Positions 13,301-25,770 of a stretch of 64,000 bases of DNA are shown here, piece by piece. The notes beneath the pieces were generated by a model. The model ran no database searches, had not been told where the DNA came from, and worked only from the letters and a program-made list of their open reading frames with translations. Source of the stretch: Euonymus europaeus (lineage: Eukaryota; Streptophyta; Magnoliopsida; Celastrales; Celastraceae); assembly GCA_963580455.1 (NCBI GenBank), contig OY756972.1, positions 77,001 to 141,000 of the forward strand, read 5' to 3'. A program made the position numbers and the translations under genes. How positions within the stretch are numbered: position 1 is the stretch's first letter; each line of letters opens with the position of its first letter.

Positions 13301-16136
13301 AATGGATATTCGTAAAACCATTTACGTAAAGAAACCAAATTTTGCGGATAACTAGGTGAAACGAGACCTAGTAGCCAGGAGTTCTGAATCAAAATCCGAA
13401 ATGCCAGGATTGTAGAGCTCGAAAAGCAGTGTGAAATCAAGCTAAAAATCATCGAATTCAGAACTCGGAGTAAACGGATATTCGTAAAAACCGTTTACGT
13501 AAAGAAACCAGATTTCGCAGCTAACTAGGAGAAACGAGACCTACTGGGCACGAGTTCTGAAATCAAATTCCGAAACGCCACGATTGTAGAGCTCGAAAAT
13601 TAGTCTGAAATCAAGCTAAAAATCATCGAATTCAAAACTCGGAGTCAACGGATATTCATAAAACCGTTTACGTAAAGAAACCACATTTCGAGGCTAACTT
13701 GGTGAAATGAGAACAACTAGCCACGAGTTCTGAAATCAAAATCCGAAATGCCAGGATTGTAGAGCTCGAAAAGTAGTGTGAAATCAAGCTAAAAATCACC
13801 GAATTCAGAACTCGGAGTCAACGGATATTAATAAAACCGCTTACGTAAAGAAACCACATTTCGCGGCTAACTTGGTGAAACGAGAACTACTAGCCACGAG
13901 TTCTGAAATCAAAATCCAAAATGCCAGGATTGTAGAGCTCGAAAAGTAGTGTCAAATCAAGCTAAAAATCACCGAATTCAGAACTCGGAGTCAACGGATA
14001 CTCATAGAACCGTTTACGTAAGGAAACCACATTTTGCGGCCAACTAGTAGAAACGCGACCTACTAGCTACGAGTTCTGAAATCAAAATCCGAAATGCCAG
14101 GATTGTAGAGCTCGAAAAGTAGTGTGAAATCAAGCTAAAAATCACCGAATTCAGAACTCGGAGTCAATGGATATTTATAAAACCGTTTACGTAAAGAAAC
14201 CACATTTCGAGGCTAACTTGGTGAAACGAGAACTACTAGCCACGAGTTCTGAAATCAAAATCCGAAATTCCAGGATTGTAGAGCTCGAAAAGTAGTGTGA
14301 AATCAAGCTAACAATCACCGAATTCAGAACTCGGAGTCAACGGATATTCATAAAACCGTTTACGTAAAGAAACCACATTTCGAGGGTAAATTGGTGAAAC
14401 GAGAAATACTAGCCACGAGTTCTGAAATCAAAATCCGAAAATCCAGGATTGTAGAGCTCGAAAAGTAGTGTGAAATCAAGCTAAAAATCACCGAATTCAG
14501 AACTCGGAGTCAACGGATATTCGTAATACCATTTACGTAAAGAAACCAGATTTTGCGGCTATCTAGGTGAAACAAGAACTACTAGCCACGAGTTCTGAAA
14601 TTAAAATCCGAAATTCCAGGATTGTAGAGCTTGGAAATTAGTGTGAAATCAAGCTAAAACTCACCGAATTCAGAAGTCGGAGTCATCGGATATTCATAAA
14701 ACCGTTTACCTAAAGAAACAACATTTCGCTGCTAACTAGGTGAAACGAGACCTACTAGCCACGAGTTCTGAATCAAAATCCAAAATGCCAGGATTGTAGA
14801 GCTCGAAAAGCAGTGTGAAATCAAGCTAAAAATCATCGAATTCAGAACTCGGAGTCAACGGATATTCATAAAACCGTTTACCTAAAGAAACCACATTTTG
14901 CGGCTAACTAGGTGAAACGAGACCTACTAGCCACGAGTTCTGAAATAAAATCCGAAACGCCAGGATTGTAGAGCTCGAAAAGCAGTGTGAAATCAAGCTA
15001 AAAATTATCGAATTCAGAACTCGGAGTCAACGGATATTCATAAAACCGTTTACCTAAAGAAACCACATTTTGCGGCTAACTAGGTGAAACGAGACCTACT
15101 AGCCACGAGTTCTGAAATAAAATCCGAAATGCCAGGATTGTAGAGCTCAAAAAGTAGCGTGAAATCAAGCTAAAAATCACCGAATTCAGAACTCGGAGTC
15201 AACGGATATTCATAAAACCGTTTACGTAAAGATACCACATTTCGAGGGTAACTTGGTGAAACGAGAAATACTAGCCACGAGTTCTGAAATCAAAATCCGA
15301 AAATCCAGGATTGTAGAGCTTGAAAAGTAGTGTGAAATCAAGCTAAAAATCACCAAATTCAGAACTCGAAGTCAACGGATATTCATAAAACCGCTTACGT
15401 AAAGAAACCACATTTCGCGGCTAACTAGGTGAAACGAGAACTACTAGCCACGAGTTCTGAAATCAAAATCCAAAATGCCAGGATTGTAGAGCTCGAAAAG
15501 TAGTGTGAAATCAAGCTAAAAATCACCGAATTCAGAACTCGGAGTCAATAGATACTCATAAAACCGTTTACGTAAGGAAACCACATTTCGCGGCTAACTA
15601 GGTGAAACGAGACCTACTAGCCACGAGTTCTGAAATCTAAATCCGAAATGCCAGGATTGTAGAGCTCGAAAAGCAGTGTGAAATCAAGCTAAAAATCATC
15701 GAATTCAGAACTCGGAGTCAACGGATATTCATAAAACCGTTTACCTAAAGAAACCACATTTCGCGGCTAACTAGGTGAAACGAGACCTACTAGCCACGAG
15801 TTCTGAAATAAAATCCGAAACTCCAGGATTGTAGAGCTCGAAAATTAGTGTGAAATCAAGCTAAAAATCACCAAATTCAAAACTCGGAGACAACGGATAT
15901 TCATAAAAGCGTTTACGTAAGGAAACCACATTTCGCGGCTAACTAGGTGAAACGAGACCTACTAGCAACGAGTTCTTAAATCAAAAACAGAAAATTAAGG
16001 ATTGTAGAGCTCAAAAAGTAGTGTGAAATCAAGCTAAAAATCACCGAATTCAGAACTCGAAGTCAACGGATATTCATAAAACCGCTTACGTAAAGAAACC
16101 ACATTTCGCGGCTAACTAGGTGAAATGAGACCTACT
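13300..16136. repeat. Mixed left-type monomers without a clean HOR
   Basis: About 16 monomers of left type. A CGAGGGTAA monomer near 14,381 recurs near 15,243 (offset about 862 bp, five monomers with indels). Two adjacent monomers at about 14,874-15,218, both with CCTAAAG, TTTTGCGG and GAAATAAAATCC, look like a single-monomer duplication. Variants GAGCTTGGAAATTAG and AACAACATTTCGCTGC appear near 14,629 and 14,717. I see nothing else in this stretch. Confidence 0.65.
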
Positions 16137-16660
16137 AGCCACGAATTCTGAAGTCAAAATATGAAATGCCAGGATTGTAGAGCTCGAAAAGTAGTGTGAA
16201 ATCAAGCTAAAAATCACGGAATTCAGAACTCGGAGTCAACGGATATTCATAAAACCGTTTACGTAAGGAAACCACATTTTGCGACTAACTAGGTGAAACG
16301 AGACCTACTAGCCACGAATTCTGAAATCAAAATCCGAAATGCCAGGATTGTAGAGCTCGAAAAGTAGTGTGAAATCAAGCTAAAAATCACCGAATTCAGA
16401 ACTCGGAGTCAACGGATATTCATAAAACCTTTTACCTAAAGAAACCACATTTCGCGGCTAACTAGGTGAAAGGAGACCTACTAGCCACGAGTTCTGAAAT
16501 CAAAATCCAAAACACCAGGATTTTAGAACTCGAAAAGTGGTGTGAAATCAAGCTAAAAATCACAGAATTCAGAACTCGGAGTCAACGGATATTCATAAAA
16601 CCGTTTAAGTAAATAAACCACATTTCGCGGCTAACTAGGTGAAACGAGACCTACTAGCCA
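16137..16660. repeat. Three-monomer block repeated at 18.74-19.26 kb
   Basis: Rare marker ACGAATTCTGAAGTC at 16141 recurs at 18738, followed in both places by AAATATGAAATGCC, a TTTTGCGACTAAC monomer, a CTTTTACC monomer with GTGAAAGGAG, and TAGAACTCGAAAAGTGG. The offset is 2,595-2,597 bp, about 15 monomers. The match breaks near 16,660 and 19,255. Confidence 0.8.
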
Positions 16661-16664
16661 TGAG

Positions 16665-18330
16665 TTGTGAAATCAAAAACAGAAAATTAAGGATTGTAGA
16701 GCTCGAAAAGTAGTGTGAAATCAAGCTAAAAATCACCGAATTCAGAACTCGGAGTAAACGGATATTCATAAAACCGCTTACGTAAAGAAACCACATTTCG
16801 AGGCTAACTAGGTGAAACGAGAACTACTAGCCACGAGTTCTGAAATCAAAAATCCTAAACGCCAGGATTGTAGAGCTCGAAAAGTAGTGTGAAATCAAGC
16901 TAAAAATCACCGAATTCAGAACTCGGAGTCAACGGATACTCATAAAACCGTTTACGTAAGAAAACCACATTTCGCGGCTAACTAGGTGAAACGAGACCTA
17001 CTAGCAACGAGTTCTGAAATCAAAATCCAAAATGCCAGGATTGTAGAGCTCGAGAAGTAGTGTGAAATCAAGCTAAAAATCACCGAATTCAGAACTCCGA
17101 GTCAACGGATATTCATAAAACCTTTTACCTAAAGAAACCACATTTCGCGGCTAACTAGGTGAAAGGAGACCTACTTGCCACGAGTTCTTAAATAAAAATC
17201 CAAAACACCAGGATTTTAGAGCTCGAAAAGTAGTGTGAAATCAAGCTAAAAATCACAGAATTCAGAACTCGGAGTCAACGGATATTCATAAAACCGTTTA
17301 AGTAAAGAAACCACATTTCGCGGCTAACTAGGTGAAACGAGACCTACTAGCCACGAGTTCTGAAATCAAAATCTGAAATGCCACGATTGTAGAGCTCGAA
17401 AAGTAGTGTGAAATCAATCTAAAAATCACAGAATTCAGAACTCGGAGTCAACGGATATTCATAAAACCGTTTAAGTAAAGAAACCACATTTCGCGGCTAA
17501 CTAGGTGAAACGAGACCTACTAGCCACGAGTTCTGAAATCAAAAACACAAAATTAAGGATTGTAGAGCTCGAAAAGTAGTGTGAAATCAAGCTAAAAATC
17601 GCCGAATTCAGAACTCGGAGTCAACGGATATTCATAAAACCGCTTACGTAAAGAAACCACATTTTGAGGCTAACTAGGTGAAACGAGAACTACTAGCCAC
17701 GAGTTCTGAAATCAAAAATCCAAAACGCCAGGATTGTAGAGCTCGAAAAGTAGTGTGAAATCAAGCTAAAAATCATCGAATTCAGAACTCGGAGTCAACT
17801 GATACTCATAAAACCGTTTACGTAAGGAAACCACATTTCGCGGCTAACTAGGTGAAATGAGACCTACTAGCAACGAGTTCTGAAATCAAAATCCGAAATG
17901 CCAGGATTGTAGATCTCGAGAAGTAGTGTGAAATCAAGCTAAAAATCACCGTATTCAGAACTCGGAGTCAACGGATATTCATAAAACCTTTTACCTAAAG
18001 AAACCACATTTCGCGGCTAACTAGGTGAAAGGAGACCTACTTGCCACGAGTTCTTAAATAAAAATCCAAAACACCAGGATTTTAGAGCTCGAATAGTAGT
18101 GTGAAATCAAGCTAAAAATCACAGAATTCAGAACTCGGAGTCAGCGGATATTCATAAAACCGTTTAGTTAAAGAAACCACATTTCGCGGCTAACTAGGTG
18201 AAACGAGACCTACTAGCCACGAGTTCTGAAATCAAAATCTGAAATGCCTAGATTGTAGAGCTCGAAAAGTAGTGTGAAATCAATCTAAAAATCACAGAAT
18301 TCAGAACTCGGAGTCAACGGATATTCATAA
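16665..18330. repeat. 5-monomer HOR, two copies (866 bp)
   Basis: Copies are about 16665-17530 and 17531-18330. Paired markers 866 bp apart are the AAAAACA(G/C)AAAATTAAGG block (16675, 17541), AAATCAAAAATCC with one extra A (about 16,850 and 17,715), GAGAAGTAG in place of GAAAAGTAG (about 17,053 and 17,918), and CTTTTACC with ACTTGCCACGAGTTCTTAAAT (about 17,123 and 17,988). The second copy is slightly truncated. Confidence 0.8.
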
Positions 18331-18737
18331 AACCGTTTACGTAAAGTAACCACATTTCGCGGCTAACTAGGTGAAACGAGACCTACTTGCCACGAGTTCT
18401 GAAATCAAAATCAGAAACGCCAGGATCGTAGAGCTCGAAAAGTAGTGTGAAATCAAGCTAAAAATCACCGAATTCAGAACTCGGAGTCAACGGATATTCA
18501 TAAAACCGTTTACGTAAAGAAACCACATTTCGCGGCTAAATAGGTGAAACGAGATCAACTAGCCACGAGTTCTGAAATCAAAATCCAAAATACCAGGATC
18601 GTAGAGCTCAAAAAGTAGTGTGAAATCAAGCTAAAAATCACCGAATTCAGAACTCGGAGTCCACGGATATTCATAAATCGGTTTACGTAAAGAAACCACA
18701 TTGCGCGGCTAAATAGGTGAAACGAGACCAACTAGCC
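18331..18737. repeat. Right-type island inside the left domain
   Basis: Two to three monomers with right-domain markers: AAATCAGAAACGCCAGGATCG near 18,410, GAGATCAACTAGCC at 18551, GAGCTCAAAAAGTAG, GAGTCCACGG, and ATTGCGCGGCTAAATAGG near 18,702. The same order occurs at about 27.05-27.36 kb. Neighbouring monomers on both sides are left-type. Confidence 0.75.
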
Positions 18738-19984
18738 ACGAATTCTGAAGTCAAAATATGAAATGCCAGGATTGTAGAGCTCGAAAAGTAGTGTGAAATC
18801 AAGCTAAAAATCACGGAATTCAGAACTCGGAGTCAACGGATATTCATAAAACCGTTTACGTAAGGAAACCACATTTTGCGACTAACTAGGTGAAACGAGA
18901 CCTACTAGCCACGAATTCTGAAATCAAAATCCGAAATGCCAGGATTGTAGAGCTCGAAAAGTAGTGTGAAATCAAGCTAAAAATCACCGAATTCAGAACT
19001 CGGAGTCAACGGATATTCATAAAACCTTTTACCTAAAGAAACCACATTTCGCGGCTAACTAGGTGAAAGGAGACCTACTAGCCACGAGTTCTGAAATCAA
19101 AATCCAAAACACCAGGATTTTAGAACTCGAAAAGTGGTGTGAAATCAAGCTAAAAATCACAGAATTCAGAACTCGGAGTCAACGGATATTCATAAAACCG
19201 TTTAAGTAAATAAACCACATTTCGCGGCTAACTAGGTGAAACGAGACCTACTAGCCACAAATTCTGAAATCAAAATCCGAAATGCCAAGATTGTAGAGCC
19301 GAAAAGTAGTGTGAAATCAATCTAAAAATCACTGAATTCAGAACTCGGAGTCAACGGATATTCATAAAACCGTTTACGTAAAGAAACCACATTTCGCGGC
19401 TAACTAGGTGAAACGAGACCTACTAGCCACGAGTTCTGAAATCAAAATCTGAAATGCCAGGATTGTAGAGCTCGAAAAGTAGTGTGAATTCAAGCTAAAA
19501 ATCACCGAATTCAGAACTCGGAGTCAACGGATATTCGTAAAAACCGTTTACGTAAAGAAACCAGATTTCGCGGCTAACTAGGTGAAACGAGACCTACTGG
19601 TCACGAGTTCTGAAATCAAAATCCGAAACGCGATGATTGTAGAGCTCTAAAAGTAGTGTGAAATCAAGCTAAAAATCACCGAATTCAGAACTCGGAGTCA
19701 ACGGATATTCATAAAACCGTTTACGTAAAGAAACCACATTTCGAGGGTAACTTGGTGAAACGAGAAATACTAGCCACGAGTTCTGAAATCAAAATCTGAA
19801 ATGCCAGGATTGTAGAGCTTGGAAATTAGTGTGAAATCAAGCTAAAACTCACCGAATTCAGAACTCGGAGTCAACGGATATTCGTAAAACCGTTTACCTA
19901 AAGAAACAACATTTCGCGGCTAACTAGGTGAAACGAGACCTACTAGCCACGAGTTCTGAATCAAAATCCAAAACGCCAGGATTG
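18738..19984. repeat. Left-type monomers following the island
   Basis: The first three monomers repeat 16.14-16.66 kb. The remainder includes a GTAAAAACCG monomer near 19,528, a CGAGGGTAAC monomer near 19,742 and a GAGCTTGGAAATTAG monomer near 19,820, a combination also seen at 14.4-14.7 kb and 25.1-25.7 kb. A deletion within GAGCTCG (GAGCCG) is present near 19,297. Confidence 0.65.
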
Positions 19985-22645
19985 TAGAGCTCGAAAAGCA
20001 GTGTGAAATCAAGCTAAAAATCACCGAATTCAGAACTCGGAGTCAACGGATATTCATAAAACCGTTTACCTAAAGAAACCACATTTCGCGGCTAACTAGG
20101 TGAAACGAGATCTACTAGCCACGAGTTCTAAAATAAAAATCCAAAACACCAGGATTTTAGAGCTCGAATAGTAGTGTGAAATCAAGCTAAAAATCACCGA
20201 ATTCTGAACTCGGAGTCAACAGATTTTCATAAAACCGTTTTCGTAAAGAAACCAGATATCATGGCTAACTAGGTGAAACGAGAGCTACTAGGCACGAGTT
20301 CTGAAATCAAAATCCGAAACTCCAGGATTGTAGAGCTCGAAAAGTAGTGTGAAATCATGCTAAAAATCACCGAATTCAGAACTCGGAGTCAACAGATACT
20401 TATAAAACCGTTTACGTAAGGAAATCACATTTCGCGGCTAACTAGGTGAAACAAGACCTACTAGCAACGAGTTCTGAAATCAAAATCCGAAATGCCAGGA
20501 TTGTAGAGCTCGAGAAGTAGTGTGAAATCAAGCTAAAAATCACCGAATTCAGAACTCGGAGTCAACGGATATTCATAAAACCTTTTACCTAAATAAACCA
20601 CATTTCGCGGCTAAGTAGGTGAAAGGAGACCTACTTGCCACGAGTTCTTAAATAAAAATCCAAAACACCAGGATTTTAGAGCTCGAAAAGTAGTGTGAAA
20701 TCAAGCTAAAAATCACAGAATTCAGAACTCGGAGTCAACGGATATTCATAAAACCGTTTAAGTAAAGAAACCACATTTCGCGGCTAACTAGGTGAAACGA
20801 GACCTACTAGCCACGAGTTCTGAAATCAAAATCTGAAATGCCAAGATTGTAGAGCTCGAAAAGTAGTGTGAAATCAATCTAAAAATCACTGAATTCAGAA
20901 CTCGGAGTCAACGGATATTCATAAAACCGTTTACGTAAGAAACCACATTTCGCGGCTAACTAGGTGAAACGAGACCTACTTGCCACGAGTTCCGAAATCA
21001 AAATCTGAAATTCCAGGATTGTAGAGCTCGAAAAGTAGTGTGAAATCAAGCTAAAAATCACCGAATTCAGAACTCGGAGTCAACGGATATTCATAAAACC
21101 TTTTACCTAAAGAAACCACATTTCGCGGCTAACTAGGTGAAAGGAGACCTATTAGCCACGAGTTCTAAAATAAAAATCCAAAACACCAGGATTTTAGAGC
21201 TCGAAAAGTAGTGCGAAATCAAGCTAAAAATCACCGAATTCAGAACTCGGAGTCAACAGATACTCATAAAACCGTTTACGTAAAGAAACCACATTTCGCG
21301 GCTAACTAGGTGAAACGAGACCTACTAGCCACGAGTTCTGAAATCAAAATCTGAAATGCCAAGATTGTAGAGCTCGAAAAGTAGTGTGAAATCAATCTAA
21401 AAATCACTGAATTCAGAACTCGGAGTCAACGGATATTCATAAAACCGTTTACGTAAGAAACCACATTTCGCGGCTAACTAGGTGAAACGAGACCTACTTG
21501 CCACAAGTTCTGAAATCAAAATCTGAAATTCAAGGATTGTAGAGCTCGAAAAGCAGTGTGAAATCAAGCTAAAAATCACCGAATTCAGAACTCGGAGTCA
21601 ACGGATATTCATAAAACCGTTTACCTAAAGAAACCACATTTCGCGGCTAACTAGGTGAAACGAGATCTACTAGCCACGAGTTCTAAAATAAAAATCCAAA
21701 ACACCAGGATTTTAGAGCTCGAATAGTAGTGTGAAATCAAGCTAAAAATCACCGAATTCAGAACTCGGAGTCAACAGATTTTCATAAAACCGTTTTCGTA
21801 AAGAAACCAGATTTCATGGCTAACTAGGTGAAACGAGAGCTACTAGGCACGAGTTCTGAAATCAAAATCCGAAACTCCAGGATTGTAGAGCTCGAAAAGT
21901 AGTGTGAAATCAAGCTAAAAATCACCGAATTCAGAACTCGGAGTCAACAGATACTCATAAAACCGTTTACGTAAGGAAACCACATTTCGCGGCTAACTAG
22001 GTGAAACGAGACCTACTAGCAACGAGTTCTGAAATCAAAATCCGAAATGCCAGGATTGTAGAGCTCGAGAAGTAGTGTGAAATCAAGCTAAAAATCACCG
22101 AATTCAGAACTCGGAGTCAACGGATATTCATAAAACCTTTTACCTAAATAAACCACATTTCGCGGCTAAGTAGGTGAAAGGAGACCTACTTGCCACGATT
22201 TCTTAAATAAAAATCCAAAACACCAGGATTTTAGAGCTCGAAAAGTAGTGTGAAATCAAGCTAAAAATCACAGAATTCAGAACTCGGAGTCAACGGATAT
22301 TCATAAAACCGTTTAAGTAAAGAAACCACATTTCGCGGCTAACTAGGTGAAACGAGTCCTACTAGCCACGAGTTCTGAAATCAAAATCTGAAATGCCAAG
22401 ATTGTAGAGCTCGAAAAGTAGTGTGAAATCAATCTAAAAATCACTGAATTCAGAACTCGGAGTCAACGGATATTCATAAAACCGTTTACGTAAAGAAACC
22501 ACATTTCGCGGCTAACTAGGTGAAACGAGACCTACTTGCCACGAGTTCTGAAATCAAAATCTGAAATTCCAGGACTGTAGAGCTCGAAAAGTAGTGTGAA
22601 ATCAAGCTAAAAATCACCGAATTCAGAACTCGGAGTCAACGGATA
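19985..22645. repeat. 9-monomer spaced duplication (1,555 bp offset)
   Basis: The block at about 19985-21090 recurs at about 21540-22645. Markers include GAGATCTACTAGCC with CTAAAATAAAAATCC, CGAATAGTAG, AACAGATTTTCAT with GTTTTCGTAAAG, CATGGC with GAGAGCTACTAGGC (20260 and 21815), and CGAGAAGTAG. A 3-monomer echo (518 bp) of the GTTTACGTAAGAAACC one-base-deletion monomer joins 20931 to 21449, and again 23523 to 24041. Confidence 0.75.
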
Positions 22646-25070
22646 TTCATAAAACCGTTTACGTAAAGAAACCACATTTCGCGGCTAACTAGGTGAAACG
22701 AGACCTACTAGCCACGAATTCTGAAATCAAAATCCGAAATGCCAGGATTGTAGAGCTCGAAAAGTAGTGTGAAATCAAGCTAAAAATCACCGAATTTAGA
22801 ACTCGGAGTCAACGGATATTCAATAGACCTTTTACCTAAAGAAACCACATTTCGCGGCTAACTAGGTGAAAGGAGACCTATTAGCCACGAGTTCTGAAAT
22901 CAAAATTCAAAACACCAGGATTTTAGAGCTCAAAAAGTAGTGTGAAATCAAGCTAAAAATCACAGAATTCAGAACTCGGAGTCAACGGATATTCATAAAA
23001 CCGTTTAAGTAAAGAAACCACATTTCGCAGCTAACTAGGTGAAACGAGACCTACTAGCAACGAGTTCTGAAATCAAAATCCGAAATGCCAGGATTGTAGA
23101 GCTCGAGAAGTAGTGTGAAATCAAGCTAAAAATCACCGAATTCAGAACTCGGAGTCAACGGATATTCATAAAACCTTTTACCTAAAGAAACCACATTTCG
23201 CGGCTAAGTAGGTGAAAGGAGACCTACTTGCCACGAGTTCTTAATAAAAATCCAAAACACCAGGATTTTAGAGCTCGAAAAGTAGTGTGAAATCAAGCTA
23301 AAAATCACCGAATTCAGAACTCGGAGTCAACAGATACTCATAAAACCGTTTACGTAAAGAAACCACATTTCGCGGCTAACTAGGTGAAACGACACCTACT
23401 AGCCACGAGTTCTGAAATCAAAATCTGAAATGCCAGGATTGTAGAGCTCGAAAAGTAGTGTGAAATCATGCCTAAAGTAAACGAATTCAGAAGTCGGAGT
23501 CAACGGATATTCATAAAACCGTTTACGTAAGAAACCACATTTCGCGGCTAACTAGGTGAAACGAGACCTACTTGCCACGAGTTCTGAAATCAAAATCTGA
23601 AATTCCAGGATTGTAGAGCTCGAAAAGTAGTGTGAAATCAAGCTAAAAATCACCGAATTCAGAACTCAGAGTCAACGGATATTCATAAAACCTTTTACCT
23701 AAAGAAACCACATTTCGCGGCTAACTAGGTGAAAGGAGACCTATTAGCCACGAGTTCTAAAATCAAAATCCAAAACACCAGGATGTTAGAGCTCGAAAAG
23801 TAGTGTGAAATCAAGCTAAAAATCACCGAATTCAGAACTCGGAGTCAACAGATACTCATAAAACCGTTTACGTAAAGAAACCACATTTCGCGGCTAACTA
23901 GGTGAAACGAGACCTACTAGCCACGAGTTCTGAAATCAAAATCTGAAATGCCAAGATTGTAGAGCTCGAAAAGTAGTGTGAAATCAATCTAAAAATCACT
24001 GAATTCAGAACTCGGAGTCAACGGATATTCATAAAACCGTTTACGTAAGAAACCACATTTCGCGGCTAACCAGGTGAAACGAGACCTACTTGCCACGAGT
24101 TCTGAAATCAAAATCTGAAATTCCAGGATTGTAGAGCTCGAAAAGTAGTGTGAAATCAAGCTAAAAATCACCGAATTCAGAACTCGGAGTCAACGGATAT
24201 TCATAAAACCTTTTACCAAAAGAAACCACATTTCGCGGCTATCTAGGTGAAAGGAGAACTATTAGCCACGAGTTTTGAAATCAAAATCCAGACCACCAGG
24301 ATTTTAGAGCTCGAAAAGTAGTGTGAAATCAACCTAAAAATCACAGAATTCAGAACTCGGAGTCAACGGATATTCATAAAACCGTTTAAGTAAATAAACC
24401 ACATTTCGCGGCTAACTAGGTGAAACGAGACCTACTAGCCACGAGTTCTGAATCAAAATCCAAAAGGCCAGGATTGTAGAGCTCGAAAAGCAGTGTGAAA
24501 TCAAGCTAAAAATCACCGAATTCAGAACTCGGAGTCAACGGATATTCATAAAACCGTTTACCTAAAGAAACAACATTTCGCGGCTAACTAGGTGAAACGA
24601 GATCTACTAGCCACGAGTTCTAAAATAAAATCCGAAACGCCAGGATTGTAGAGCTCAAAAAGTAGTGTGAAATCAAGCTAAAAATCACCGAATTCAGAAC
24701 TCGGAGTCAACAGATATTCATAAAACCGTTTACGTAAGGAAGCCACATTTCGCGGCTAACTAGGTGAAACGAGACCTACTAGCCACGAGTTTTGAAATCA
24801 AAATCGGAAATGCCAGGATTGTAGAGCTCGAAAAGTAGTGTGAAATCAAGCTAAAAATCACCGAATTCAGAACTCGGAGTCAACGGATATTCGTAAAAAC
24901 CGTTTACTTAAAGAAACCAGATTTCGCGGCTAACTAGGTGAAACGAGACCTACTGGTCACGAGTTCTGAAATCAAAATCCGAAATGCCATGATTGTAGAG
25001 CTCGAAAAGTAGTGTGAAATCAAGCTAAAAATCACCGAATTCAGAACTCGGAGTCAACGGATATTCATAA
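22646..25070. repeat. Mixed left-type monomers
   Basis: About 14 monomers with left-type markers (CTTTTACC with GTGAAAGGAG; CAACAGATACTC; CCTAAAG). An odd multi-base variant CATGCCTAAAGTAAACG replaces the usual AGCTAAAAATCACCG near 23,468-23,484. The GTAAGAAACC deletion monomers at 23,523 and 24,041 show a 3-monomer (518 bp) step. I see no other structure. Confidence 0.65.
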
Positions 25071-25076
25071 AACCGT

Positions 25077-25770
25077 TTACGTAAAGAAACCACATTTCGA
25101 GGGTAACTTGGTGAAACGAGAACTACTAGCCACGAGTTCTGAAATCAAAATCCAAAAATCCAGGATTGTAGAGCTCGAAAAGTAGTGTGAAATCAAGCTA
25201 AAAATCACCGAATTCTGAACTCGGAGTGAACGGATATTCGTAAAACCATTTACGTAAAGAAACCAGATTTTGCGGCTATCTAGGTGAAACAAGAACTACT
25301 AGCCACGAGTTCTGAAATTAAAATCCGAAATGCCAGGATTGTAGAGCTTGGAAATAAGTGTGAAATCAAGCTAAAAATCACCGAATTCAGAACTCGGAGT
25401 CAACGGATATTCATAAAACCGTTTACGTAAAGAAACCACATTTCGAGGGTAACTTGGTGAAACGAGAACTACTAGCCACGAGTTCTGAAATCAAAATCCA
25501 AAAATCCAGGATTGTAGAGCTCGAAAAGTAGTGTGAAATCAAGCTAAAAATCACCGAATTCTGAACTCGGAGTCAACGGATATTCGTAAAACCATTTACG
25601 TAAAGAAACCAGATTTCTCGGCTATCTAGGTGAAACAAGAACTACTAGCCACGAGTTCTGAAATTAAAATCCGAAATGCCAGGATTGTAGAGCTTGGAAA
25701 TAAGTGTGAAATCAAGCTAAAAATCACCGAATTCAGAACTCGGAGTCAACGGATATTCATAAAACCGTTT
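25077..25770. repeat. Dimer duplication, period 346 bp
   Basis: The pair CGAGGGTAACTTGG (GGGTAAC at 25101 and 25447), then CATTTACG with GGCTATCTAGGTGAAACAAG, AAATTAAAATCCG and GAGCTTGGAAATAAG, is present twice with only a few changes (TTTTGCGG versus TTTCTCGG; GGAGTGAACGG versus GGAGTCAACGG). Confidence 0.85.
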
